DNA of 64,000 nucleotides from Verrucomicrobiaceae bacterium (GTDB lineage Bacteria > Verrucomicrobiota > Verrucomicrobiia > Verrucomicrobiales > Verrucomicrobiaceae): contig JADJPW010000009.1 of NCBI GenBank assembly GCA_016713035.1, positions 310,001-374,000 of the forward strand. Direction: 5' to 3'. The notes beneath the pieces are model-generated. The model was given only the letters and a program-made list of their open reading frames with translations. It ran no database searches and was not told where the DNA came from. Positions within the stretch are counted from its first letter, which is position 1. Every line of letters begins with the position of its first letter. A program made the translations under genes and the position numbers. Shown piece after piece: positions 26,294 through 33,822 of this stretch.

Positions 26294-26944
26294 ATGCCTG
26301 ACTCTCATCCCTCCTCCGGCCCACAGCTCCGCGAACACGTCTATGACGGCATCCAGGAGTACGACCAGAAATTGCCGAACTGGTGGCTCTTCACCTGGTA
26401 CATCACCATGGTGTTCTTCGTATTCGCATGGTTGTCCTACTACCAGTTTGGCATCGGCGACAGCGACATCGAATCGGTCGAAAAAGACCTCGCCGTCGTC
26501 ATGGCCGCTCGGGACAAGGAACTCGGTGCCATCGACGATGACAAGCTCTGGGCCATGTCCAAAGACCCCGCCATCATCGCTAGCGGAAAGGCCACCTATG
26601 ACACCACCTGCATCGCCTGCCATGCGCCGGATATGAGCGCCCACATCGCCGGCGCCAAGCTGCCCGGCCTACCACTCAACGATACGGAGTGGAAGCACGG
26701 CTCCAAGCCCACACAGCTCCTCAGCATCGTACGCAAAGGTGCCCCAGACCTCACCAAGGGCATGCCACCGTGGGAGCCCCAGCTCGGCATCAAACGCGTG
26801 ATCGAAGTCGTCGCCTTCATTTTGAGCAAGCACGACAAAGACAAGCCCACCACGCTCGCCGCTGATTCACCCCTGAAAGCGGGTGCCTCCGCCACCCCAG
26901 CACCAGCAGGCACAGCGCCTGCTGCACCCGCTGCGGCGAAGTAG
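26294..26944 (+). CDS. ccoP: cbb3 oxidase subunit III (CcoP), single-haem form
   Basis: 216 residues. The N-terminal segment 'YDGIQEYDQKLPNWWLFTWYITMVFFVFAW' contains the CcoP signature (E..NPLP/KLPNWW region) and the membrane helix (about 30-52). The soluble domain has one haem c site, CIACH (106-110), with 'GMPPW' supplying the distal methionine. Classical CcoP has two such sites. A Pro/Ala/Thr-rich tail (about 190-216) follows. CcoP passes electrons from cytochrome c to CcoO/CcoN. It is the last gene of the operon; no ccoG, ccoH or ccoI is present in the window. The reduced haem number is discussed as a finding. Confidence 0.93.
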   Translation: MPDSHPSSGPQLREHVYDGIQEYDQKLPNWWLFTWYITMVFFVFAWLSYYQFGIGDSDIESVEKDLAVVMAARDKELGAIDDDKLWAMSKDPAIIASGKATYDTTCIACHAPDMSAHIAGAKLPGLPLNDTEWKHGSKPTQLLSIVRKGAPDLTKGMPPWEPQLGIKRVIEVVAFILSKHDKDKPTTLAADSPLKAGASATPAPAGTAPAAPAAAK

Positions 26945-27148
26945 ATTCTCGATGTGAGAGGCCTCCTGGCCGCTGATTTTGCCGCTGATCGCAGGAGTTC
27001 CATGTCTGGCAGCATCACCAGTGCGCAAACCCGCCTGAAGAGGCCGCAATTGCGATTCATTGGTCGTGAATTGGCGGATTGCTGCCCAGCGCATGAAGAC
27101 AGCACTATTGCATCGTAGATTTGTCATAACCCCCACCTCACTCACGTC

Positions 27149-28489
27149 ATGAAAATGCACTCCCTCTGCTCTGGTGAGCACCAGAACCCCTTCGCGACCA
27201 CGCAGCGCCGCCGCGATTTCCTCCAAGTCGGTGCCATGGCCGGGCTCGGCATCACACTGCCCCAGCTCCTACAGCTCCAGGCAGCGCAGAAGCTCGAAAT
27301 GCCTTCCGTGGAAAGCTACAAGCCCATCGCCACCTCCGTCATCCACATCTATCTGCCCGGTGGCATGGCACAGCATGAATCCTGGGACCCAAAACCCTTC
27401 GCTGCACCGGAATATCGCGGCCCCTTTGCACCTATCAAAGGCGTCACAGGTGAGTACGTCGGTGAGAAGTTCGCCAACATCGCCAAGATCCTGGATAAGA
27501 TCACCATGATCCGCTCCATGACGCACGGTGAGGCCGCGCATGAGCGTGGCACGCACAACATGTTCACCGGCTACCGCCCCAGCCCCGCGATCAAGTTCCC
27601 CAGCTTTGGCTCCATCATCAGCCATGAGCAGGGCAGCCGGAATAACCTCCCGCCCTACGTCGTCATCCCCAGTGTCTTCGCCCCCGAGCAGGGCAGCGGC
27701 TACATGAGCAGCGCCTTCGGCCCCTTTGCCCTCGGTAGCGATCCCGCCGATGCAAATTTCACCGTGCGTGACCTCGCCACGCCGAAGGACATCGACGAAA
27801 AGCGCTTCAACCGCCGCCGCAGCCTCCTCCAGAGCGTGGACGATCACTTCCGCTCCGTGGAGAAGTCCGATGCAGTCAACGCGATGGATGAATTCTACAA
27901 CGCCGCCTACAGCCTCATCAGCAGCAGCCAAGCACGCGAGGCCTTCAATCTCAAAGCCGAGCCCGATAAACTGCGTGACGAATACGGCCGCAACGCCGCC
28001 GGTCAGCGCTTCCTCCTCGCCCGCCGCCTCGTAGAGGCTGGCACACGCATGGTCAGCGTGAACTACGGCAGCTGGGATCACCACTCGAACATCAAAGGTG
28101 CCTTCGAAAGCCAAGCCGTGCAGTTTGACCAGGCCTTTGCCCGCCTCATCCGCGATCTCGACGAGCGTGGCATGCTCAGCACCACCCTCGTCCTCGTCAG
28201 CAGTGAATTCGGTCGCACACCGAAGATCAACAGCACCAATGGCCGCGATCACTACCCACGCGTCTTCTCCGTCGCCATGGCTGGCGGTGGCGTGAAAAAA
28301 GGCTTCGTCTATGGCAAGTCCGACGCCCTCGGTGCTGAGCCCGATGAAAACCCCGTCGGCCCCGAAGACCTCGCCCGCACCATGTACCGCCTCCTCGGCA
28401 TCAATGCCTCCAAGCGCATCGTCGTCGAAAACGTCCGCCCCATCGACATCGTCAACGGCGGCGAGGTGCTGAAGGACCTGCTGGCATAA
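27149..28489 (+). CDS. DUF1501 protein with Tat signal (second copy)
   Basis: 446 residues. The twin-arginine segment 'TQRRRDFLQVGAMAGLGITLPQ' is followed by 'SVIHIYLPGGMAQHESWDPKP' and 'ITMIRSMTHGEAAHERGTHNMFTGY'. Metal-site-like motifs 'YGSWDHHSNI' and 'TLVLVSSEFGRTP' with 'GRDHYPRVFSVAMAGGGVKKG' follow. It is exported and belongs to the same family as 13651-15120, but clearly from a different subgroup. A 204-bp gap separates it from ccoP; I see no terminator there. No PSCyt1 partner is next to it. Confidence 0.92.
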   Translation: MKMHSLCSGEHQNPFATTQRRRDFLQVGAMAGLGITLPQLLQLQAAQKLEMPSVESYKPIATSVIHIYLPGGMAQHESWDPKPFAAPEYRGPFAPIKGVTGEYVGEKFANIAKILDKITMIRSMTHGEAAHERGTHNMFTGYRPSPAIKFPSFGSIISHEQGSRNNLPPYVVIPSVFAPEQGSGYMSSAFGPFALGSDPADANFTVRDLATPKDIDEKRFNRRRSLLQSVDDHFRSVEKSDAVNAMDEFYNAAYSLISSSQAREAFNLKAEPDKLRDEYGRNAAGQRFLLARRLVEAGTRMVSVNYGSWDHHSNIKGAFESQAVQFDQAFARLIRDLDERGMLSTTLVLVSSEFGRTPKINSTNGRDHYPRVFSVAMAGGGVKKGFVYGKSDALGAEPDENPVGPEDLARTMYRLLGINASKRIVVENVRPIDIVNGGEVLKDLLA

Positions 28490-28513
28490 ATCAGCAGCGG
28501 CTCACTGTGCCGA

Positions 28514-29599
28514 TCATCCACGCATCGCCCGCTGCCGCAGGAAGTGATCCGCTACGACGAGGTGCACCATCGCCTCCACCATCGGCACGGCACGCGGCAG
28601 CACGCAGGGGTCATGGCGACCGCGTGCGGAGAGTGTCGTGTCTTCGCCGGTATTCGTCACCGTCTTTTGCTCGCGGAGCACGGTGGCCGTCGGCTTGAAG
28701 GCCACGCGGAAGACGATGTCCTCCCCGTTGCTGATGCCGCCCTGCACGCCGCCGCTGCGGTTCGTGCGGGTACGCACGGTTTTGCCATCCATGTAAAACT
28801 CATCATTGTGCTCCAGGCCCGTCATGGTGGTGCCTGCGAAGCCACTCCCGATCTCAAAACCCTTCGTCGCCGGCAGACTGAGCATCGCCTTCGCCAAATC
28901 GGCCTCCAGGCGGTCAAAAGCCGGTTCGCCCAGCCCCGCAGGCACGCCGCGCACCACACACTCGATCACACCGCCCACGCTGTTGCCCTCACTGCGGACT
29001 TTTTCGATCAGCTCGATCATTTTCTCCGCTGCGACGGGATCACAGGTGCGGACGATGTTCGACTCGATGAGTGAAGAGCAAAGGGCCGAAGGCGGAGGAA
29101 CATCGGCGTGGATGTTTTGCACCGTTTTGACATACGCTAGGCACTCGTAACCGCCCAGCGAGTGCTGCAGCACCTTCCGCGCGATGGCACCCGCCGCCAC
29201 GCGGCCGATCGTCTCCCGCGCACTCGATCTGCCACCGCCACTGACGGCACGGATGCCGTACTTCGCATCGTAGGTGTAGTCCGCGTGACTCGGGCGGTAA
29301 GACTGCTGCATCTCCGTGTAGGCGGAGGGGCGCTGATCCGTATTGCGCACAAAAATGCCGATCGGCGTGCCCAGCGTCTTTCCATCCAGCACACCGGACT
29401 GGATTTCCGCCACATCATCCTCTTTGCGCGGCGTGGTGATCTTGCTCTGGCCCGGCTTACGGCGATTCAGCTCATGCTGGATGTCCTCGACAGAAAGCGG
29501 GATGCTCGGCGGGCAGCCATCCACGACCACGCCGATCCCTGGACCGTGTGATTCGCCCCAGGTGCTGATGCGGAAAAGAGTGCCGTAGTTGCTCGCCAT
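28514..29599 (-). CDS. aroC: Chorismate synthase
   Basis: 361 residues, normal length. It converts EPSP to chorismate, the last shikimate-pathway step, using reduced FMN. Visible motifs are 'GTLFRISTWGESHGPGIGVVVDG', 'NRRKPGQSKITTPRKE', 'RPSHADYTYDAKYGIRAVSGGGRSSARETIGRVAAGAIARK' (conserved block in order) and 'FEIGSGFAGTTMTG', 'NRSGGVQGGISNG'. It stands alone, convergent with DUF1501 and divergent from the DUF2233 protein, so it is probably monocistronic. Confidence 0.97.
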   Translation of the reverse strand: MASNYGTLFRISTWGESHGPGIGVVVDGCPPSIPLSVEDIQHELNRRKPGQSKITTPRKEDDVAEIQSGVLDGKTLGTPIGIFVRNTDQRPSAYTEMQQSYRPSHADYTYDAKYGIRAVSGGGRSSARETIGRVAAGAIARKVLQHSLGGYECLAYVKTVQNIHADVPPPSALCSSLIESNIVRTCDPVAAEKMIELIEKVRSEGNSVGGVIECVVRGVPAGLGEPAFDRLEADLAKAMLSLPATKGFEIGSGFAGTTMTGLEHNDEFYMDGKTVRTRTNRSGGVQGGISNGEDIVFRVAFKPTATVLREQKTVTNTGEDTTLSARGRHDPCVLPRAVPMVEAMVHLVVADHFLRQRAMRG

Positions 29600-29679
29600 A
29601 GGCCATCATCTATGGGTCCAAAGTGCGCACTGCAAAGTTCAAAGTTGTCCTTCGCCGCAAAGTAGGCTGAAATGATCAC

Positions 29680-30447
29680 ATGCCCCTCCCGCGCTGGTTC
29701 CTCGCCGCCTTTGGCTGCGCCGCACTCACCTCCCACCTACATGGGGCAGAGGTCGTGGAGTATGAAGGGGCGAAATACCACCTCTACCGGCTCGAAAAGG
29801 CTGATTGGGCCCATTTGCAGCTCGCCTGGCTCGGGGCCGATGGACGGCCCCTCGGCGACTTCAACGGCCTGCGCCGTGATTTAGCCGCCCAAGGCCAAAA
29901 AATCGTCTTCGCGACCAATGCGGGCATTTTCGGGCGTGGGCCGAAACCTTGCGGCCTCACCATTTGCAGCGGCAAACAGCTCGTACCGCTCAATGTGCGA
30001 CCTGGGGAGGGAAACTTCTACCTCAAGCCCAACGGCGTCTTCTTCCTCGATGACGAAAAAGGCCCTGGTGTCATGGAAGCGGCAGAATTCGCCCGCAGCG
30101 GCCTCCAGCCGCGATTAGCGACTCAAAGTGGCCCGCTCATGCTCCGAGGCGGCATCATTCACCCCGCCTTCAACCTCAACTCACCCAACCGCCGACTGCG
30201 CAACGCCGTCGGAGTGCGCAAAAAAGACCAGCAAATCATCTTTGCCATGAGTGACCGGGACGACGCCCAGCGTGGCACCGTCACCTTTCACCAATTCAGC
30301 CGCTTCTACCTCCACCTCGGCTGTGAAGACGTCCTCTACCTCGACGGCGACATCTCCAACATGCTCATCGACCCACCCGCCGACGCCAAGCTCACGCCGA
30401 ACACCTTCGCCGCCATGTTCTACGTCAGCCAAGCGGCGACGAAGTGA
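29680..30447 (+). CDS. Exported DUF2233/phosphodiester glycosidase-like protein
   Basis: 255 residues. The N-terminus 'PRWFLAAFGCAALTSHLHGAE' is a signal peptide. The rest fits the YigE/DUF2233 branch of the NAGPA (phosphodiester glycosidase) superfamily: 'IVFATNAGIFG', 'FYLKPNGVFFLDDE', 'LATQSGPLMLRGGIIHPAF', 'NRRLRNAVGV' and 'VLYLDGDISNML'. Its substrate in bacteria is not established. Probably periplasmic. It is monocistronic by position, starting 80 bp from the divergent aroC. Confidence 0.85.
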   Translation: MPLPRWFLAAFGCAALTSHLHGAEVVEYEGAKYHLYRLEKADWAHLQLAWLGADGRPLGDFNGLRRDLAAQGQKIVFATNAGIFGRGPKPCGLTICSGKQLVPLNVRPGEGNFYLKPNGVFFLDDEKGPGVMEAAEFARSGLQPRLATQSGPLMLRGGIIHPAFNLNSPNRRLRNAVGVRKKDQQIIFAMSDRDDAQRGTVTFHQFSRFYLHLGCEDVLYLDGDISNMLIDPPADAKLTPNTFAAMFYVSQAATK

Positions 30448-30490
30448 GCTCCCCGCATGAGGGAGGCCGAAAGGCTTTCATCTCCATTCT

Positions 30491-30943
30491 TCAAAGCGGT
30501 GTTTTGAGTCCCGCAGCCTTCGCCAGCGCCTTTTGACGGGCATCAAAGGTCAGGAAGTTCTTCGCGGAAAGGTGCTTTGCCGTCGCGAGGTGCAGGATGT
30601 CGAGCGTGCGGTTGCCAGTCAGCCCCGTGTGCTTCTCTGAAAGGTGCTCCGCCATGCGCAGAACCGCGTCCTCCTCCGTCGGCACGATCTCCACATGCCC
30701 CGCCGCGATGTCCGACTCCCAATCCGCCAACATCTGGTCTGCCTCTTTCTGGCTGTAGCCCTTTTTCTTGTCCTGACTGTGCAGCCACACCTGCAGCCGG
30801 ATCGCCTGCCGAAACTCAAACTCCAGGAGCTTGGAGACGCGGATGGGTTCGGTCAGGGTATTTCGATAAGCCCAAGCCGCCTCAGAGTGTTCTTGAACGC
30901 GATAAATTGAGCAGAGAAAGCTGGTGTCTGGGTAGTCGTTCAT
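30491..30943 (-). CDS. PIN-domain ribonuclease toxin (VapC-like), second module
   Basis: 150 residues with PIN acidic spacing: 'YPDTSFLCS' (Asp6), 'LLEFEFRQAI' (Glu), 'TLDILHLATAKHL' (Asp) and 'FLTFDARQ' (Asp). Its ATG overlaps the stop of the upstream antitoxin by 4 bp (30940-30943), so the two are translationally coupled. It is not closely similar to the PIN protein at 12599-13045 beyond the fold, so this is a separate module rather than a recent duplicate. Confidence 0.83.
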   Translation of the reverse strand: MNDYPDTSFLCSIYRVQEHSEAAWAYRNTLTEPIRVSKLLEFEFRQAIRLQVWLHSQDKKKGYSQKEADQMLADWESDIAAGHVEIVPTEEDAVLRMAEHLSEKHTGLTGNRTLDILHLATAKHLSAKNFLTFDARQKALAKAAGLKTPL

Positions 30944-31191
30944 GGCTCCCCAGTTTCAAAAGCTCTCATCTCCTCCACCTCGGCTGCGCTAAACACTCGG
31001 TCACCCCAGATTCGCTTCGCCCGTGCTCTGAAATCCGGCAAGGGCGGACGCTGCTTTGTCGCGGGCTTGGACCTCGACAAGGTAGCGACAGGTTTGTTGT
31101 GTTTGGTGATCTGAATTTCCTCGCCTCCCCGAAGCAAAGCTTCAATGCGGGCAAAGTCATAGCGAAGGTCGCGAATGGTGGCCGTTTTCAT
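30940..31191 (-). CDS. Phd/YefM-like antitoxin of the second PIN module
   Basis: 83 residues from ATG 31191 (MKTATIRDLRYDFARIEALL). The Phd/YefM pattern 'MK.ATIRDLRYDF..I..LL..GEEIQITKHNKPVATL' is well preserved: an N-terminal dimerisation/DNA-binding unit ending in 'NKPVATLSR', then a basic linker and an amphipathic helix ('AAEVEEMRAFE') expected to wrap the toxin. An in-frame ATG at 31221 would add ten residues. A 12-bp near-palindrome lies just upstream. Confidence 0.85.
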   Translation of the reverse strand: MKTATIRDLRYDFARIEALLRGGEEIQITKHNKPVATLSRSKPATKQRPPLPDFRARAKRIWGDRVFSAAEVEEMRAFETGEP

Positions 31192-31206
31192 GCTGGGCAG
31201 AGTATC

Positions 31207-31218
31207 ACAAAGTTTTGT
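31207..31218. promoter_or_regulatory. Near-palindrome upstream of the Phd-like antitoxin, candidate operator
   Basis: ACAAA-GT-TTTGT has perfect 5-bp arms and lies 16 bp before the antitoxin ATG, where TA autorepression sites usually sit. The surrounding TTTTGTCACAATG (31213-31225) also occurs at 23378-23390 in front of the cbb3 operon. Confidence 0.35.
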
Positions 31219-31263
31219 CACAATGTCCAGCGGTGGGATATGGCAAAACGACGACGTCGGCAG

Positions 31264-31503
31264 TCATGCGCTGCGGCGTGCTGCTAATGACTGGGCAACT
31301 TCCAAGAACACCTGCTCACCAGGAATTGTTTTGACGCGACCTGCACGGATGTCTTCCATCCGCCCCTTCACTTCGGCGAACTGTTCTTCATCTAGCGAAG
31401 CTTCGCTCGCGATGGTCGGAATGAGGCGCTCGACCAATTGCAGTCTCGATTCGTCCGATAGGGCGAGTGCATCCGAGTAGAGTGTATCAACGGTGGCAAT
31501 CAT
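31264..31503 (-). CDS. Addiction-module (RelB/Unstab_antitox-like) protein without an adjacent RelE/ParE
   Basis: 79 residues from ATG 31503 (MIATVDTLYSDALALSDESR). 'ALALSDESRLQLVERLIPTI' followed by 'EVKGRMEDIRAGRVKTIPGEQVFLEV' is the pattern of the short addiction-module component family (PF09720-like), which is normally followed by a ParE/RelE toxin. Here the next genes on the same strand are the Phd-like antitoxin and a PIN toxin instead. The frame is open much further upstream, but that region is the complement of the DUF255 gene. It may be an orphan antitoxin or a remnant of a second module. Confidence 0.72.
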   Translation of the reverse strand: MIATVDTLYSDALALSDESRLQLVERLIPTIASEASLDEEQFAEVKGRMEDIRAGRVKTIPGEQVFLEVAQSLAARRSA

Positions 31504-31550
31504 GGAGCGAGATGAATGGCTGGGTGTGTGAGCGTCAATATTTGAGCAAG

Positions 31551-33731
31551 CTACTTGCTCAGCAGCTTCTCCAGCTCCTCCACGGTCGTGACAGGGGCTT
31601 GGCAGGTGAAGTTTTGGCAGAGGTAGGCGGCGGGGTGGCCGTTGAGGGGTTTCATGCCGGAGAGGGCTTCGTTGTGCTCGGAGAGCCATTTTTGGGCTTC
31701 GCCGCCGTCGGCGTGCAGGAGGACGGCGTGGGGCAAAAATTGGCTGTGGAGGTGTTTGGCGAGTTTTTGGAGCTCGGGGGCGGTTTTGTCGCCAGCGAGG
31801 ACGATTTGCGTTTTGCCGCGATGGAGGAGCTCGAAGGCCATGGCCATGACGGGGACGGCGGAGGGGCTTTTTTCGAGTGTGGAGCCGAAAAGGGCGAAGA
31901 GCTTCTCTGCCTGCGCACGGTAGCTGTCTTTGGCGAGCATGGCGCTGAGGCGGACGAGGTTGAGGGCGGCGAGGGAGTTGGGGGAGGGCTCTGCGCCGTC
32001 GTAGTCTTCTTTGATGCGCAGGACGCTGTGGGCCATGTCGGTGTGGACGCTGTAGTAGCCGCCGTTTTTCGTGTCGAGGAACTGGGCGTCCATCTCGGTC
32101 TGGAGGGAGACGGCCCACTGGAGCCATTTCACGTCAAAGGTGGCCTCATAGAGGTCGAGTAGGCCGTGGATGAGGCAGGCGTAGTCGATGGCGAAGGCGG
32201 TGGGGCCACGCTGGCCGCTGCACCAGGAGCGATGGAGGTTTTTGCCTGGGGTGGTGCAGAGCTGATCGTGGATGAACTGGGCGGCCTGGGTGGCGAGTTG
32301 GATGATTTTGGGGTCATCAAATGCGGCACCGGTGCGGGCGAGGCCGGAGATGAGGAGTCCGTTCCAGGAGGCGATGACTTTTTCGACGCGGTGGGGGCGT
32401 GGGCGCTGATTGCGGGCGGTGGCGAGCTTGAGGATGGCTTCGTCGATGATGGCACGGACCTCTTCGGGGGTCTTATTGAAGTATTCGGCGGTTTTTTTGA
32501 TGGAGACGGCGCGGTAGAGGGTGTTGAGGCCTTTGAGCTCGCCGTGGGGATCACTTTCTGGACGGGCGTTGCCGTCGCGGCGGGCTCCGTAGGCGTAGCG
32601 GAAGAGGCTGCCGTTTTCTTTGCCGAGGAGTTCGTCGATTTCGGTGGCTTTCCAGACGTAGAAGGCGCCTTCGGTTTTGTGGTCGGATTCGGCGCTGGCG
32701 AGGCTGTCGGCGTCTTCGGCGGAGTAGAAGCCGCCGCTCTCATGGCGGAGATCGCGCTGGAGGTAGTCGATGGTGCTGCGGGCGATACTTTCGAAGAGGG
32801 GATTGCGCTGGGTGAGCTTCCAGGCCTCGGTGTAGGCGGTGAGGAGCTGGGCCTGGTCGTAGAGCATTTTTTCGTAGTGCGGGATGTGCCAGTAGGCATC
32901 GACGCTGTATCGGTGGAAGCCGCCGCCGATGTGGTCACGCATGCCGCCATTGGCCATGCCGCGGAGGGTTTTGGCGGTCATTTCCATGGCCCAGTCGCTT
33001 TCGTGATCGCGCTCGCTGTCTTTGCGGCAGGCGAAGGCGCGGTGGATGCGCATGAGGAGATTGAGCGAGGTGGGGCGGGGGAATTTCGGGGCGCTGCCGA
33101 AACCGCCTTCATGGTAATCGAAGCTGCTGCTGAGGTCGTCGTAGGCTTTTTGAAGGATGGCGCTGGGATCGAGGCCGGTGACTTCTTTGTTTTCGTTGTC
33201 GAGATGCTCTTGGAGCTTGTCCACGGAGCGGGTGGCTCGTTCTTCGATGCCTTTGCGGTCTTCCTTCCAGATTTTGGCGAGCTCGGTGAGGAGGTTTTTG
33301 AAGCCGATGCGGCCGGGGGTGTTTTCCGGTGGGTAGTAGGTGCCGCCGTAGAAGGGCTTTAGCTCGGGGGTGAGGAAGACGCTCATGGGCCAGCCGCCGC
33401 TGCCGCTGGCGGCTTGGACATAGGTCATGTAGGTGAGATCGACGTCGGGCCGCTCTTCGCGATCGACTTTGATGGAGATGAAGTTTTCGTTGAGGAGCTT
33501 GGCGGTGTCTTCGTTTTCGAAGGACTCACGCTCCATGACGTGGCACCAGTGGCAGGTGGAGTAGCCGGAGGAGAGGAAGATGGGCTTGTCCTGCTGGCGG
33601 GCGAGCTGGATGGCCTCTGCCCCCCAGGGGAGCCAGTTCACGGGATTGTGAGCGTGCTGGAGCAGGTAGGGTGAGCGCTCCTGGGCGAGGGCGTTGGTGT
33701 GCTGGGGCGTGGTGACGGTTTTTTCGCTCAT
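31551..33731 (-). CDS. Thioredoxin-domain protein YyaL/DUF255 (SSP411 family)
   Basis: 726 residues. The N-terminal thioredoxin-like domain has 'NPVNWLPWGAEAIQLARQQDKPIFLS' and the double-Cys site 'STCHWCHVMERESFEN', then 'NFISIKVDREERPDVD'. The rest is an alpha/alpha-toroid glycosidase-like region ('GGMRDHIGGGFHRYSVDAYWHIPHYEKMLYDQAQLL', read as consecutive conserved blocks; 'WNGLLISGLARTG'; 'YDGAEPSPNSLAALNLVRL'). Members are widespread (YyaL in Bacillus, SPATA20 in animals) but the reaction is not known. It lies about 90 bp downstream of the formate-THF ligase gene on the same strand. Confidence 0.94.
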   Translation of the reverse strand: MSEKTVTTPQHTNALAQERSPYLLQHAHNPVNWLPWGAEAIQLARQQDKPIFLSSGYSTCHWCHVMERESFENEDTAKLLNENFISIKVDREERPDVDLTYMTYVQAASGSGGWPMSVFLTPELKPFYGGTYYPPENTPGRIGFKNLLTELAKIWKEDRKGIEERATRSVDKLQEHLDNENKEVTGLDPSAILQKAYDDLSSSFDYHEGGFGSAPKFPRPTSLNLLMRIHRAFACRKDSERDHESDWAMEMTAKTLRGMANGGMRDHIGGGFHRYSVDAYWHIPHYEKMLYDQAQLLTAYTEAWKLTQRNPLFESIARSTIDYLQRDLRHESGGFYSAEDADSLASAESDHKTEGAFYVWKATEIDELLGKENGSLFRYAYGARRDGNARPESDPHGELKGLNTLYRAVSIKKTAEYFNKTPEEVRAIIDEAILKLATARNQRPRPHRVEKVIASWNGLLISGLARTGAAFDDPKIIQLATQAAQFIHDQLCTTPGKNLHRSWCSGQRGPTAFAIDYACLIHGLLDLYEATFDVKWLQWAVSLQTEMDAQFLDTKNGGYYSVHTDMAHSVLRIKEDYDGAEPSPNSLAALNLVRLSAMLAKDSYRAQAEKLFALFGSTLEKSPSAVPVMAMAFELLHRGKTQIVLAGDKTAPELQKLAKHLHSQFLPHAVLLHADGGEAQKWLSEHNEALSGMKPLNGHPAAYLCQNFTCQAPVTTVEELEKLLSK

Positions 33732-33822
33732 GGGGGAGGGAGCGAAACGTCGCTACGCATGGCAGAGTTGCAAGGCGGGGCTTTGCAGGATGCGGGCGCG
33801 GTGAGGGAGCAAAAGGACGGGC

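Noticed and set aside
30448..30490. Terminator after the DUF2233 gene
   Set aside because: The AGGCC-GAAA-GGCTT stem is only about 5 bp and its T-run is interrupted.
32166..33362. A 398-codon plus-strand frame over the DUF255 gene
   Set aside because: Reverse-complement shadow of YyaL with strongly biased composition.
33732..33822. Terminator between fhs and the DUF255 gene
   Set aside because: A GC-rich near-palindrome is present but there is no T-run on either strand.
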